Assembly (NCBI GenBank): GCA_019359615.1
Contig: JAHHHA010000019.1
Span: 55,963 to 119,962, forward strand
Direction of reading: 5' to 3'
Source of the DNA: Cyanosarcina radialis HA8281-LM2
GTDB lineage: Bacteria > Cyanobacteriota > Cyanobacteriia > Cyanobacteriales > CCAP-1448
Length of the DNA: 64,000 nt
Shown here: positions 18,041 to 26,534 of the stretch, one piece after another
Layout of the letters: the number at the start of each line of letters is the position of its first letter
Position numbering within the stretch: position 1 is the stretch's first letter
Position numbers and translations under genes: made by a program
Notes under the pieces: model-generated
The model's input: the letters and a program-made list of their open reading frames with translations, nothing else
The model's database searches: none
What the model was told of the DNA's origin: nothing

Positions 18041-18619
18041 ATGAACTCCATAGACACTCGCACTCAAATTCTCGATGCGGCTCAAGATCTGATCCAGCGG
18101 TTGGGAGTTAATGCCATGAGCTATCAGGATATTAGCGAAGCTGTCGGTATTCGGAAAGCCAGCATTCACTATCACTTTCCTACTAAAGACGATCTAGTGG
18201 CTGCCTTGCTCGATCGATACCACGACTACTTTCTGCGTCTAGTGGATGGGATTATCGCTCAACCCGACTCAGCCGAAATCAAACTTCGTCGCTATTGCAG
18301 CTTGTTTGAAGCCACTCTCAGTAGCGGTAATGGCGATAAGGCTTGTCTTTATGGCATGGTGGGAGCCGAGTTGGCCACCCTGAAGCATTACTTGGTCGAT
18401 CGCGTGACGGCGTTTTATCGGGATAATGAAGACCGATTGGTGCGGATTCTCACCCAAGGCAAAGACTCTGGAGAGTTTGGCTTTGCTGGAGATATTCGCG
18501 CTATGGCCACCTCGATCTTCTCTCTGCTAGAGGGTGGATTCTTGGTTGCCCGCGCCCATGGTGGGGCAGCACAATATCGAGCGATCGTCGAGCAATTGAT
18601 GCGATTGGTCAAAGGATAG
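18041..18619 (+). CDS. TetR family repressor (TetR-1)
   Basis: A 192-residue protein. The N-terminal helix-turn-helix is typical: DAAQDLIQRLGVNAMSYQDI, then AVGIRKASIHYHFPTKDDLVAALL at residues 31-54. The C-terminal ligand domain is of the short TetR_C type with a cysteine in DKACLYG. It probably represses itself and the F420-type reductase gene, since both promoters carry the ACTAGTAGG palindrome across the -10 box. The inducer is unknown. Confidence 0.92.
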   Translation: MNSIDTRTQILDAAQDLIQRLGVNAMSYQDISEAVGIRKASIHYHFPTKDDLVAALLDRYHDYFLRLVDGIIAQPDSAEIKLRRYCSLFEATLSSGNGDKACLYGMVGAELATLKHYLVDRVTAFYRDNEDRLVRILTQGKDSGEFGFAGDIRAMATSIFSLLEGGFLVARAHGGAAQYRAIVEQLMRLVKG

Positions 18620-18628
18620 TTCTTTTTT

Positions 18629-18657
18629 TTGTATTATTGTCTACCAACTAGTAGGTA
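18629..18657 (+). promoter_or_regulatory. Promoter with TetR operator, upstream of the F420-type reductase gene
   Basis: TTGTAT at 18629-18634 and TAGGTA at 18652-18657 are again spaced by 17 bases. The palindromic CTACCAACTAGTAGGTA (18641-18657) overlaps the -10 box and shares ACTAGTAGG with the operator at 18021. An AAGGAG ribosome site follows at 18661. The layout matches the upstream promoter, supporting co-regulation by TetR-1. Confidence 0.7.
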
Positions 18658-18674
18658 AATAAGGAGATTCAGTG

Positions 18675-19361
18675 ATGTCAAAGCTTGGAATTTTAGGAAC
18701 TGGCAGAATGGGAGTTCGTTTGGCGCAGCTATTTGCAGGCCTCGGACATCAGGTTATCTTGGGTTCGCGCGATCTCGATCGCTCCGCTCGAATAATTCAA
18801 AAGCTCGATCGAGATAACATTCAGCCGGGAAATTATCAGGAAGCGGCTGAGGCTGAAGTAGTATTACCCGCCATGTTTTTACGGGATGGAGCGTTAGATA
18901 CTCTGGAACCATTGCGCCACCAATTAGACGGCAAGCTCTATATCGACATCAGCAACCCGTTTAATGCCGACTATACAGACTTCATTTTGCCTTGGGATAC
19001 TAGCGGAGCAGAGCAGATCCAGCATCGTTTTCCCAAGACGCGAGTAGTCGGAGCGTTCAAAAATGTGTGGTGGGAAGTGTTCGATGCGCCCCAATTTGGC
19101 AACACCGTCAGCGACGTGTTTGTAGTTAGTGACAATGAATCGGCCAAAGCTGAATTCCTCAAATTGGTAGCAGGGAGTCCGTTTAGATACATCGATGCCG
19201 GAAAACTCAGCAATGCTCGCACCGTCGAGCGGATGACGCTGCTAAGCGGCGAACTGGGGCAACGATACGGTTACTTTCCTCGGATGAACTACAAGTTGCT
19301 GGGCGAACCTTGGTCTGTGGGTAAGGCAGATCGAGTGGCAGAGGCGATCGCATTGCGATAA
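18675..19361 (+). CDS. NAD(P)-binding F420-dependent NADP oxidoreductase-like protein
   Basis: About 228 residues from the ATG at 18675, which has AAGGAG eight bases upstream; the GTG at 18672 is less likely. The Rossmann start is KLGILGTGRMGVRLAQLF with a GSRD loop, as in NADPH-dependent F420 reductase-like proteins. Then come VVLPAMF, LYIDISNPF and VVGAFKNV. Cyanobacteria generally have at most a limited F420 system, so the electron partner is uncertain and an ordinary NADP-linked reduction is equally possible. It is the likely target of TetR-1. Confidence 0.85.
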   Translation: MSKLGILGTGRMGVRLAQLFAGLGHQVILGSRDLDRSARIIQKLDRDNIQPGNYQEAAEAEVVLPAMFLRDGALDTLEPLRHQLDGKLYIDISNPFNADYTDFILPWDTSGAEQIQHRFPKTRVVGAFKNVWWEVFDAPQFGNTVSDVFVVSDNESAKAEFLKLVAGSPFRYIDAGKLSNARTVERMTLLSGELGQRYGYFPRMNYKLLGEPWSVGKADRVAEAIALR

Positions 19362-19394
19362 CATTTGGTGGTATCGTGTTTCAGCTAAATTTGG

Positions 19395-19612
19395 GCATTA
19401 GAGTAGGGTGCGTTAAACGGCAATAACCCTTGCTATGACTTAAGTTCAGCAATCCGTCGTAACGCACCGCTCAAGATACAAGGTTGGGTTAACGCTAGGA
19501 AATCCAACCCGCCAAATGGGTACATTAATAAATAATCCCCTCATCTGGCCGCACCATTTGTATTGGGTTTTGTAAGTTTGCGTTGGGTTTCGCAGAGCTA
19601 GACCCAACCTAC
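19395..19612. repeat. R3 palindromic repeats upstream of the TnpB element
   Basis: Two R3-type units are visible, around 19400-19520 (GTAGGGTGCGTTAA..., GGTTGGGTTAACGCTAGG) and 19572-19612 (GCGTTGGGTTTCGCAGAGC, CTAGACCCAACCTACGC). No coding frame is supported between 19362 and 19712. Confidence 0.65.
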
Positions 19613-19648
19613 GCCCTAACCGTTGTCTTGGAGGAAAGCTATAACATT

Positions 19649-21034
19649 TATATTTTAGCCTTCTTTGGATTTTCTACACACAACTACAGGTCGTGTAGGC
19701 TAAAATATATCCATGCTGACATTAACTTACGAGTACAAACTAGAACCAACAGCAGAGCAAATTTCATACATCGAGCAAACGCTAGAGGTATGTCGCTCGG
19801 TGTGGAACTTTGCGCTACGCCAGCGTAAAGACTGGTGCGCGTCTCGTAAATCACCAATTAACGCTTGTTCGATTGAGCGTGAGTACATCATGTCAGTTGA
19901 CGAGCCATTCCCTAACTATCACGTTCAAGCCAAGTTATTAACTCAAGCCAAGGAAAATAATGATTTTCTCAAATCTGCTAATGCTCAAGTTTTACAACAA
20001 ACATTGAGAACTTTGGACAGAGCTTGGGATGATATGAAAGCTAGGGGCTTTGGTTTTCCTCGGTTTAAGAACAGGTATCGAATGCGGTCATTTGTTTTTC
20101 CTCAGTTAAACAAAGATCCGATATCGGTTGAGTCAATTAAACTTCCTGGCTTAAAAGAAGTTAAATGGAGAATGTCTCGTCCAATCCCTGTGGGCGAAGC
20201 CTGCCCGAAGGGCTTAGGGTTTCTTCCCAAGCAAGCAAGGATAGTCAGAAAAGCATCTGGTTACTTTGTGATGCTGTCACTACAGCTAAATGTTGACGTA
20301 CCTAGTCCGATGCCTCACGGTCATCCACGAGGATTGGATTTAGGTTACGACAAATTTGTGGCAACTAGTGATAATGAACAGATTAAACGACCTAGATTCC
20401 TCAAAACCCTACAGCGTCAGCTTAAATTGCTACAACGTAGGTTAAAAAACAAACAAAAGGGGTCTAGTAATCGACACAAGTTGAACCAGAAGATAGCGAG
20501 ATTGCATCAACGCATATCTGATACTCGTAAGGATTGGCATTTTAAACTAGCTCATCATCTTTGCGATGGTGCAGGAATGTTGTTTGTCGAAGACATCAAT
20601 TTTGTTTCTTGGCAAAGAGGAATGCTCTCAAAGCATTCAGCCGATGCTGGTTTTGGTCAATTCGTGAATATTTTAGAATGGGTTTGCTTATCTAGGGATG
20701 TATATTTTGCCAAAGTTAATAAGGATGGAACATCTCAGACCTGTCCTAACTGTGGCACGCATACGGGGAAGAAAACCTTAGATATTCGCCTGCATCAATG
20801 TCACGAGTGTGGGTACACTACCACAAGAGATGTAGCGGCTAGCCAAGAAATTAGAAATCGTGGAATAAGTGCGCTAGGGCATAGCGTGCTAGAAAATGTC
20901 TGTGGACTGGATGCAACGGGGAGTATTGGTAACAGTATTCTAGTTGGCACGGGTCGAAGCAGAAAATCGCGCATTGCGAGATGAGCGAATCCCCCGTTAT
21001 AACGACGCTCTTGAGTTTAACGGGGGAGTGTGTC
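19649..21034 (+). mobile_element. IS200/IS605-type element encoding only TnpB
   Basis: The left end is a hairpin: TATATTTTAGCC at 19649-19660 pairs perfectly with GGCTAAAATATA at 19698-19709, with inner CTACAC/GTGTAG arms. The right end is a hairpin: CCCCCGTTA at 20991-20999 pairs with TAACGGGGG at 21018-21026. Subterminal hairpins without inverted termini are the IS200/IS605 pattern. There is no TnpA gene, so the copy depends on TnpA in trans or is immobile. TTAT occurs at both junctions (19648-19651 and 21037-21040), so exact ends are ambiguous by a few bases. A guide (omega) RNA is expected to run across the 3' end of tnpB and the right hairpin. Confidence 0.75.
19713..20984 (+). CDS. tnpB: TnpB, RNA-guided nuclease of IS200/IS605 family
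   Basis: A 423-residue protein. The RuvC active-site residues are all present: Asp209 in GLDLGYD, Glu293 in FVEDIN, and Asp373 in TTTRDVAAS. The zinc ribbon is C344-x2-C347 and C363-x2-C366. TnpB cuts DNA guided by an omega RNA made from the element's right end, which helps keep the element at donor sites. All catalytic residues look intact, so it may be active. Residues about 160-170 (VGEACPKGLGF) look like an in-frame insertion of a palindromic repeat (GGGCGAAGCCTGCCCGAAGG). Confidence 0.93.
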   Translation: MLTLTYEYKLEPTAEQISYIEQTLEVCRSVWNFALRQRKDWCASRKSPINACSIEREYIMSVDEPFPNYHVQAKLLTQAKENNDFLKSANAQVLQQTLRTLDRAWDDMKARGFGFPRFKNRYRMRSFVFPQLNKDPISVESIKLPGLKEVKWRMSRPIPVGEACPKGLGFLPKQARIVRKASGYFVMLSLQLNVDVPSPMPHGHPRGLDLGYDKFVATSDNEQIKRPRFLKTLQRQLKLLQRRLKNKQKGSSNRHKLNQKIARLHQRISDTRKDWHFKLAHHLCDGAGMLFVEDINFVSWQRGMLSKHSADAGFGQFVNILEWVCLSRDVYFAKVNKDGTSQTCPNCGTHTGKKTLDIRLHQCHECGYTTTRDVAASQEIRNRGISALGHSVLENVCGLDATGSIGNSILVGTGRSRKSRIAR

Positions 21035-21038
21035 AATT

Positions 21039-21314
21039 ATGGTTATCGAACGGTTTCAAGACAACGATATGATGCCGATTTATCAGCGACTTCGAGACGA
21101 AGGTAGAATGTTTCCTGAAGGTCTTAAGTATATTGATAGCTGGGTGGAACCGAATTTTAGTAGATGCTTTCAGCTTATGGAGTGCGACGATTTGCGCTGA
21201 TTTCAAGAATGGATATTGAAGTGGCGCGGTTCGGGAGCAACTTTTGAAATCGTGCCAGTAGTTAGTAGCAAAGAAACCCAAAAAGTTGTTGGGGTAATGC
21301 TCGATCGCTTGTAA
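21039..21314 (+). pseudogene. DUF3303-like gene with an in-frame TGA, abutting the TnpB element
   Basis: From the ATG at 21039 the frame reads MVIERFQDNDMMPIYQRLRD, then EGLKYIDSWVEPNFSRCFQL and MECDDLR before a TGA at 21189-21191. The same frame then continues FQEWILKWRGSGATFEIVPV to a TAA at 21314. Both halves match the small DUF3303 family, which would be about 90-100 residues. The 5' end lies directly against the right end of the TnpB element, so its upstream region was probably displaced. Both changes suggest a dead gene. The remaining gap to 21507 shows no further feature. Confidence 0.7.
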
Positions 21315-21507
21315 ATTAATACTGGCAAACGAGCCGATAAAACAGATTAAACTCTTAAAGTAACTAAATTTATATATAAAGACTCTGCCCAAAGGTAGAG
21401 TTTAAGCTCTCTCTTATAAGGGAAGACGCAGCGATCGCTTTTAAGCTATAAGTAACAGGAGCGTTCAAATAAAAAATACCTTCTCCACTGCGAGAAGTAG
21501 AATTTGC

Positions 21508-21846
21508 ATGACTGATATTTTGCTCGTTTGGCTCGTAACCACAGTTAGCTTTTTAATCGTGGCTCGATTACCGATCGGCGTGGAGCTAGATAGTTTGGGC
21601 AAAGCCGCGATCGCCGCAGCTATTTTCGGTATTATTAATGCTTTATTGCGTCCGATATTAGTGTTATTAGGCTTGCCATTCATTATCCTTTCATTAGGCT
21701 TGTTTCTGTTTGTGATTAATGCCACGGTTTTTGGTTTGGCCGCATTATTAGTTCGCGGATTTCGCCTGCGCTATGGATTTTGGAGTGCTTTAATAGGTTC
21801 GATCGCTCTATCAATCGTTAATTCCATTCTGCTTTCGTTTATCTAA
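21508..21846 (+). CDS. Phage holin superfamily IV-like membrane protein (pfam04020 type)
   Basis: A 112-residue protein made almost entirely of four hydrophobic helices. The motif FGIINALLRPILVLLGLPF at about residues 40-58 and the following LGLFLFVINA are typical of the 4-TMS holin-like family, which is common as a chromosomal gene of unknown function in bacteria. Phage genes are absent around it, so a lysis role is unlikely. Confidence 0.85.
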   Translation: MTDILLVWLVTTVSFLIVARLPIGVELDSLGKAAIAAAIFGIINALLRPILVLLGLPFIILSLGLFLFVINATVFGLAALLVRGFRLRYGFWSALIGSIALSIVNSILLSFI

Positions 21847-21937
21847 GATTATTTCCGGCATGAAAGCGATCGAGCTAAGCGATTGAAATCTTAAAAATTG
21901 GCATTTCATCTCTATTCAAGAGTGAGAATTATTGTAT

Positions 21938-21968
21938 TTAATTGCGAATTGCGAACTGCGAATTGACA
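21938..21968. repeat. AATTGCG short tandem repeat
   Basis: Four imperfect units (AATTGCG, AATTGCG, AACTGCG, AATTGAC) lie upstream of the superoxide dismutase gene. The rest of 21847-22074 shows no gene. Confidence 0.65.
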
Positions 21969-22074
21969 ACTGTTTTGGTCAAGAATTATCGAGAGCGTAT
22001 TTTTCTTTTACACTCTTTGCGGCGACAGTATTCGCAAAAAAATGAGTGTTTTTTCAAGTTTTTTCGGAGGTTTT

Positions 22075-22887
22075 ATGAGAAAACAATTACGACATTCGAT
22101 CGCCTTCTTGCTGATATTTGTGGCTGGCATCGTGTTTGCTGCCTGCCAGCCAAATCCTACAGTCAATTCTCAAGTAACACCCGCTCAGACGGCCACGCCG
22201 ACTACTTCTCCTTCGCCAGAGGTATCGATTCCAGTTGCTTATCCCGATCGAGAATTAAGTGCTTCACCCGCTCAACTACCACCACTACCATACGAGACTG
22301 GTGCTTTGAACCGAGCGATCGACGCTCAAACGATGCAAATCCATCACGACAGGCATCACCAAACTTATGTAGATAATCTCAATGCTGCCCTCAAAGATCG
22401 ACCCGACTTACAAAAATTAAGCGTAGAAGCCATGCTGCGCGACCTTAACGCCGTTCCCGAAGACATTCGATCGACCGTGCAAAACAACGCTGGAGGACAT
22501 CTCAACCACACGATTTTCTGGCAAATTATGGGACCGAACGGCGGACAACCGACAGGGGCTATAGCTCAAGCCATTAACCAAACCTTTGGCAGCCTTGAGG
22601 CTTTCCAGCAGCAATTTAACGAAACCGGGGGCGATCGCTTCGGTAGCGGTTGGGTGTGGTTGGTACGGAATCCCCAAGGACAACTGCAAATCGTTTCTAC
22701 TCCCAATCAAGATAATCCCATTACTGACGGCAATTACCCAATTATGGGTAACGACGTTTGGGAACACGCCTATTACCTGCGCTATCAAAATCGGAGAGCC
22801 GATTATCTCAAGAATTGGTGGAACGTCGTCAACTGGAACGAAGTAAATAATCGGTTTCAAGCTTCAGCGCAGCAGCCAGGAGGCTGA
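22075..22887 (+). CDS. sodA: Lipoprotein superoxide dismutase, Mn type
   Basis: About 270 residues from the ATG at 22075, preceded by GGAGG at 22066; the frame's upstream ATG at 22042 lacks such a site. A lipobox (VFAAC near residue 22) and a Pro/Thr/Ser-rich linker precede the catalytic part, so the enzyme is anchored outside the cytoplasm. Metal ligands are visible in [16 protein letters not shown], and [21 protein letters not shown] fits the Mn-type class. It converts superoxide to hydrogen peroxide. Only 2 bases separate it from the ferric-reductase-like gene. Confidence 0.92.
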   Translation: MRKQLRHSIAFLLIFVAGIVFAACQPNPTVNSQVTPAQTATPTTSPSPEVSIPVAYPDRELSASPAQLPPLPYETGALNRAIDAQTMQIHHDRHHQTYVDNLNAALKDRPDLQKLSVEAMLRDLNAVPEDIRSTVQNNAGGHLNHTIFWQIMGPNGGQPTGAIAQAINQTFGSLEAFQQQFNETGGDRFGSGWVWLVRNPQGQLQIVSTPNQDNPITDGNYPIMGNDVWEHAYYLRYQNRRADYLKNWWNVVNWNEVNNRFQASAQQPGG

Positions 22888-22889
22888 GG

Positions 22890-24227
22890 ATGCAGAGCTT
22901 ATTAAGGCATAGCCCGATCGCAGTGGCGCTGGCTTGGATAATAGCATTTTTATTTTTCACCGTCTTACCCCTGCTGGTGCTTTTAATCTATCCTCCTCCT
23001 GCGGGGCGGGGATTTTGGATCGAGTTTTCGGTGGCGCTGGGTTTTATTGGTTTGGCATTGATGGCCTTGCAGTTTGCCCTTACTGCCCGCGTCAATCGGA
23101 TTGAAGCTTCCTATGGAATTGATATCATCTTGCAATTCCATCGTTACACCTCATTTGTTGCCTTTGTCGTGGTGTTGGTGCATCCCCTCATCTTATTTTG
23201 GGTGCAGCCCGACACGATTCAACTGCTGAATTTTCCCACAGCGCCTTGGCGGGCGCGAATGGCAGTCTTAGCAACCTTGGCATTTATTGCCCTCATTGTT
23301 ACCACTATTTGGCGCAAACCGCTGAAAATTCCTTACGAACCTTGGCGGTTATCTCATTCGATTTTAGCGGTGCTAGCCGTAGGATTGGGACTAGGACACG
23401 CATTAGGGGTGGGAAACTATTTGGGGTTATTTTGGAAGGCCGTGTTATGGGCAGCTATTGCCCTAGTTGCTTTATGGCTCATCGTCTACATTCGCTTAGT
23501 CAAACCTTGGCTGATGACGAAAAAACCCTATTTAGTCGAAGAAGTCAAGCCCGAACGCGGCAATGTTTGGACGCTGGCACTCCGCCCCTTCGGCCACGAA
23601 GGATTTTCCTTTCAACCGGGGCAGTTTGCTTGGATTACGCTCAATATCACGCCATTTAGTATGCGAGAGCATCCGTTTTCAATGTCATCGAGCGGAGAAC
23701 GCCCGGAAAGATTGGAATTTGGCATCAAAGCCGTGGGCGATTTCACCAGCCGCATTAGAGATTACCCTCCTGGAACCAAAGCCTATCTGGACGGTCCTTA
23801 TGGCGCGTTTACCAGCGATCGCTATGAAGACTCGGCTGGATTTGTCCTCATTGCTGGGGGTATTGGCATTACGCCGATTATGAGCATATTAGTCACCGCT
23901 GCCGAACGGGGAGACGATCGCCCTTATACCTTAATTTACGCCAATAAAACCTGGGACGACATTACTTATCGCGAAGCGATTGAAGACCTCAAAGAGCGAT
24001 TGGATCTAGCGATCGTCCACGTCCTCCGCCAACCGCCTGAAGATTGGGAAGGAGAAACGGGATATGTAGATAAAGACTTGTTAGCTCGTTACATTCCCGC
24101 CCGTCGCGGCACTCGGCATTATTTTATCTGCGCGGTCCCCAAGATGATGGATGAAGTCGAGCGGGCCCTGCACGAACTGAACGTGCCCGTTACCAACGTG
24201 CATTTAGAGCATTACAACTTGGCATAA
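22890..24227 (+). CDS. Ferric reductase-like transmembrane flavoprotein
   Basis: A 445-residue protein with an N-terminal membrane domain of about six helices (residues 8-205). Its haem-binding-type histidines are in LQFHRYTS, VLVHPLIL, WRLSHSIL and GLGHALGVG. A C-terminal ferredoxin-reductase-type FAD/NAD domain follows: MREHPFSMSSSG binds FAD, LIAGGIGITPIMSIL binds NAD(P), and FICAVPKMMDEVERAL closes the fold. The arrangement is that of ferric reductase/NOX-like proteins. It likely moves electrons across the membrane, perhaps reducing iron or oxygen; its placement beside an extracytoplasmic dismutase fits either. It is translated immediately after sodA. Confidence 0.9.
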   Translation: MQSLLRHSPIAVALAWIIAFLFFTVLPLLVLLIYPPPAGRGFWIEFSVALGFIGLALMALQFALTARVNRIEASYGIDIILQFHRYTSFVAFVVVLVHPLILFWVQPDTIQLLNFPTAPWRARMAVLATLAFIALIVTTIWRKPLKIPYEPWRLSHSILAVLAVGLGLGHALGVGNYLGLFWKAVLWAAIALVALWLIVYIRLVKPWLMTKKPYLVEEVKPERGNVWTLALRPFGHEGFSFQPGQFAWITLNITPFSMREHPFSMSSSGERPERLEFGIKAVGDFTSRIRDYPPGTKAYLDGPYGAFTSDRYEDSAGFVLIAGGIGITPIMSILVTAAERGDDRPYTLIYANKTWDDITYREAIEDLKERLDLAIVHVLRQPPEDWEGETGYVDKDLLARYIPARRGTRHYFICAVPKMMDEVERALHELNVPVTNVHLEHYNLA

Positions 24228-24251
24228 ATCAACCGATCGTGAGGTTTAGGA

Positions 24252-24401
24252 ATGCGTTACAGCATCATGCTTCAACTGGTAAGTTTTTTGACTCTGATTT
24301 TGCTCTCTACGGCTGCTTTCTTTGCCTGGATGCAGAACCGTCCTCCCTCGGAGCAAAACCGCAGCCCTTTGGAGAAAAACCACTACGGACCATTGGTATA
24401 G
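24252..24401 (+). CDS. 49-residue membrane peptide
   Basis: An ATG at 24252 (GAGG at 24241) opens a 49-codon frame. It has one hydrophobic helix (LQLVSFLTLILLSTAAFFAW) and a polar tail with PPSEQNR and LEKNHYG. It begins 24 bases after the ferric-reductase gene on the same strand, so it could be a small accessory subunit. A longer frame at 24239-24466 overlaps it but has no hydrophobic or family features. I do not recognise a family. Confidence 0.55.
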   Translation: MRYSIMLQLVSFLTLILLSTAAFFAWMQNRPPSEQNRSPLEKNHYGPLV

Positions 24402-24626
24402 GTAGGCAGACAAAAACGGCGATCGATTTTGTTACCTGTAATCCAAATCTTCCCGATGGTAGGTAGGAAATCTCACGGAAGTAGGACGATCCTTAGCTGA
24501 GGAGTTTCCTAACTTAGATAAAGCCAGATTCAGCAATACTACTCAGGTTAATTTTACGGCTCGAAATCGCCTGAATCCGAAAATTCGGAGAGTTTGAACT
24601 AAATCGAATTGTACGAGGACAAATCG

Positions 24627-25091
24627 ATGAAATGGAAACAATATTTAGCTCTTTTACTGGCTGGAAGCGGAATCGCGAGTTTAGCGATCGCAGGTGTAGC
24701 TCAACCGCGAAACCTGACGCTACCAACTCAAGTTAGAGACTTGGCGCAAGCGCAAACACCACCCGTCCAGCCACAGCCAACTCGGATCGGCGATCTCAGA
24801 CGCACCAATGGCATCGCCATTTCCGGACGAGTGCTAAGCGTGGTGGGCAATAATTTTACCCTCGATGACGGCAGCGGACAAATAATTGTCGATGCCGGGC
24901 CGCGATGGTATCGGGAAGTCAATCTCGATTCAGGCGAGGAAGTAACCGTTATCGGCAAACTCAGCGAGAAGTCGGGCGAATTTGATGCCTTTTCGATTCA
25001 AAGAGCCAATGGTTCGACGATCGAGATCCGTCCGGCCGCAGGCCCTCCACCTTGGGCGGGAGGTCCTGACGGTCGGAAACCGAGACGATAA
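24627..25091 (+). CDS. Secreted OB-fold protein
   Basis: About 154 residues from the ATG at 24627 (GAGG upstream at 24615). A signal peptide (YLALLLAGSGIASLAIAGVA) precedes a Gln/Pro-rich stretch. The core at residues 65-125 reads GIAISGRVLSVVGNNFTLDD, then GQIIVDAGPRWY and EVTVIGKL, the pattern of an OB-fold of the YgiW/YdeI or nucleic-acid-binding type. The C-terminus is Pro/Gly-rich. Its place after the dismutase and flavoprotein genes suggests an envelope stress role, but its function is unknown. Confidence 0.8.
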   Translation: MKWKQYLALLLAGSGIASLAIAGVAQPRNLTLPTQVRDLAQAQTPPVQPQPTRIGDLRRTNGIAISGRVLSVVGNNFTLDDGSGQIIVDAGPRWYREVNLDSGEEVTVIGKLSEKSGEFDAFSIQRANGSTIEIRPAAGPPPWAGGPDGRKPRR

Positions 25092-25109
25092 AGTGCTTGA
25101 GAAATCATC

Positions 25110-26471
25110 GTGACTAAACTGGAAACAACTCGTTCGATCGATTCTTCGCTAATACTAGATCCGTCCCTTGCGCCGCCAACTTTGACCCTCAAAGATGCGA
25201 TCGCCATCATCGTCGGTATCGTCATCGGTGCCGGGATTTTTGAAACTCCAGCCCTGGTAGCTGCCAACACCGATCGCGGTTGGGTAGTGCTATCGATCTG
25301 GCTGCTGGGAGGGTTTATCTCCCTGATTGGAGCCTTGTGTTATGCCGAGTTAGCCACCACATATCCCAATGTAGGCGGCAACTATGAATACCTCAAACGC
25401 GCCTTCGGACAAAACCTAGCGTTTCTGTTCGCTTGGGCGAGAATGACTGTAATTCAAACCGGATCGATCGCTTTATTAGCCTTCGTGTTTGGCGACTATG
25501 CTTCGCAGCTATTGAGCTTAGGTCCTTGGTCGTCTTCGATTTATGCCACGATCGCGATCGTCCTGCTGACTGGTTTCAACATTATCGGCATTCGACAAGG
25601 CAAAGGCATTCAAAACTCGCTCACTGTCTTGACGATTTTGGGGCTTTCCCTGGTGATTGTCTTAGGGTTGCTGCTGGTTTCTCCCGCACCTGAGACAACT
25701 ACAACCGCGATCGCATCCAGCAATTGGGGTTCGGCGGCGATTTTTGTCTTGCTCTCCTATGGCGGTTGGAACGAAGCTGCTTATATTTCGGCAGAGATCC
25801 AACGGCCGCGACGCAACATCGTGCGATCGTTGTTGTGGAGTATTGGCATTATCACCGCTTTATACGTGCTGATTAATGTCGCATTTTTACGAGGATTGGG
25901 CTTATCGGGCATGGCGGAATCGAAAGCGATCGCGGCCGACTTGATGCGCCAAGCTTTGGGAGAACCAGGAGCCATTCTAATTAGTTCTCTAATTGCCATC
26001 ACTGCCTTGGGTTCGATCAACGCTTCGATTTTGACTGGGGCCAGGACTAACTATGCCTTCGGACGAGATATATCGTTGTTTGGCTTTTTAGGACGATGGG
26101 AAACCCAAGCGGGAACCCCGATAACGGGATTTTTAGTGCAAGGTGCGATCGCGCTGTTACTGGTGCTGATGGGCAGCTTTGCGCGGAACGGGTTTGAAGC
26201 CATGGTCGATTACACGGCTCCGGTGTTTTGGTTCTTTTTTCTCCTCAGCGTCATTTCCTTGTTCGTTTTGAGAGCAAAAGAGCCGCATCGATCGCGTCCC
26301 TTTAAAGTGCCGTTCTACCCACTAACGCCTATAGCCTTTTGTGCCGCCTGCGTCTATTTGCTGTATTCCAGCTTAGCCTACACCGGATTTGGCGCGATCG
26401 TCGGCGTGGCGGTTGTACTTTTGGGAATTCCCTTCTGGCAGTGGTATCGGGTCAAGCAACGTCGCTCGTAG
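25110..26471 (+). CDS. APC family amino acid permease
   Basis: A 453-residue protein with about 12 membrane helices and a GTG start at 25110. The first helix has IIVGIVIGAGIFETPALVA, the GAGIF motif of amino acid/polyamine/organocation permeases. Next is FISLIGALCYAELATTYPNVGGNY, also typical. The transported amino acid cannot be told from sequence. It lies 18 bp after the OB-fold gene and 63 bp before a methyltransferase, all on the plus strand, so it may be in the same operon as the sod group. Confidence 0.9.
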   Translation: MTKLETTRSIDSSLILDPSLAPPTLTLKDAIAIIVGIVIGAGIFETPALVAANTDRGWVVLSIWLLGGFISLIGALCYAELATTYPNVGGNYEYLKRAFGQNLAFLFAWARMTVIQTGSIALLAFVFGDYASQLLSLGPWSSSIYATIAIVLLTGFNIIGIRQGKGIQNSLTVLTILGLSLVIVLGLLLVSPAPETTTTAIASSNWGSAAIFVLLSYGGWNEAAYISAEIQRPRRNIVRSLLWSIGIITALYVLINVAFLRGLGLSGMAESKAIAADLMRQALGEPGAILISSLIAITALGSINASILTGARTNYAFGRDISLFGFLGRWETQAGTPITGFLVQGAIALLLVLMGSFARNGFEAMVDYTAPVFWFFFLLSVISLFVLRAKEPHRSRPFKVPFYPLTPIAFCAACVYLLYSSLAYTGFGAIVGVAVVLLGIPFWQWYRVKQRRS

Positions 26472-26534
26472 CGACTCAGATGGATTCGTCTAACACCTTT
26501 GACAACAACTACTTAGCAATCTGGAGTCAAAAAC

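Noticed and set aside
21189..21191. In-frame TGA in DUF3303-like gene as a selenocysteine codon
   Set aside because: No SECIS-like hairpin follows it, the family has no selenocysteine, and the gene abuts a mobile element; a pseudogene is simpler.
21508..21846. Holin-like gene as a sign of prophage
   Set aside because: No other phage genes or attachment sites are near; this family is widespread as a chromosomal gene in bacteria.
24239..24466. 75-codon frame after the ferric-reductase gene
   Set aside because: It overlaps the 49-residue membrane frame, lacks a ribosome site of its own, and has no family or structural features.
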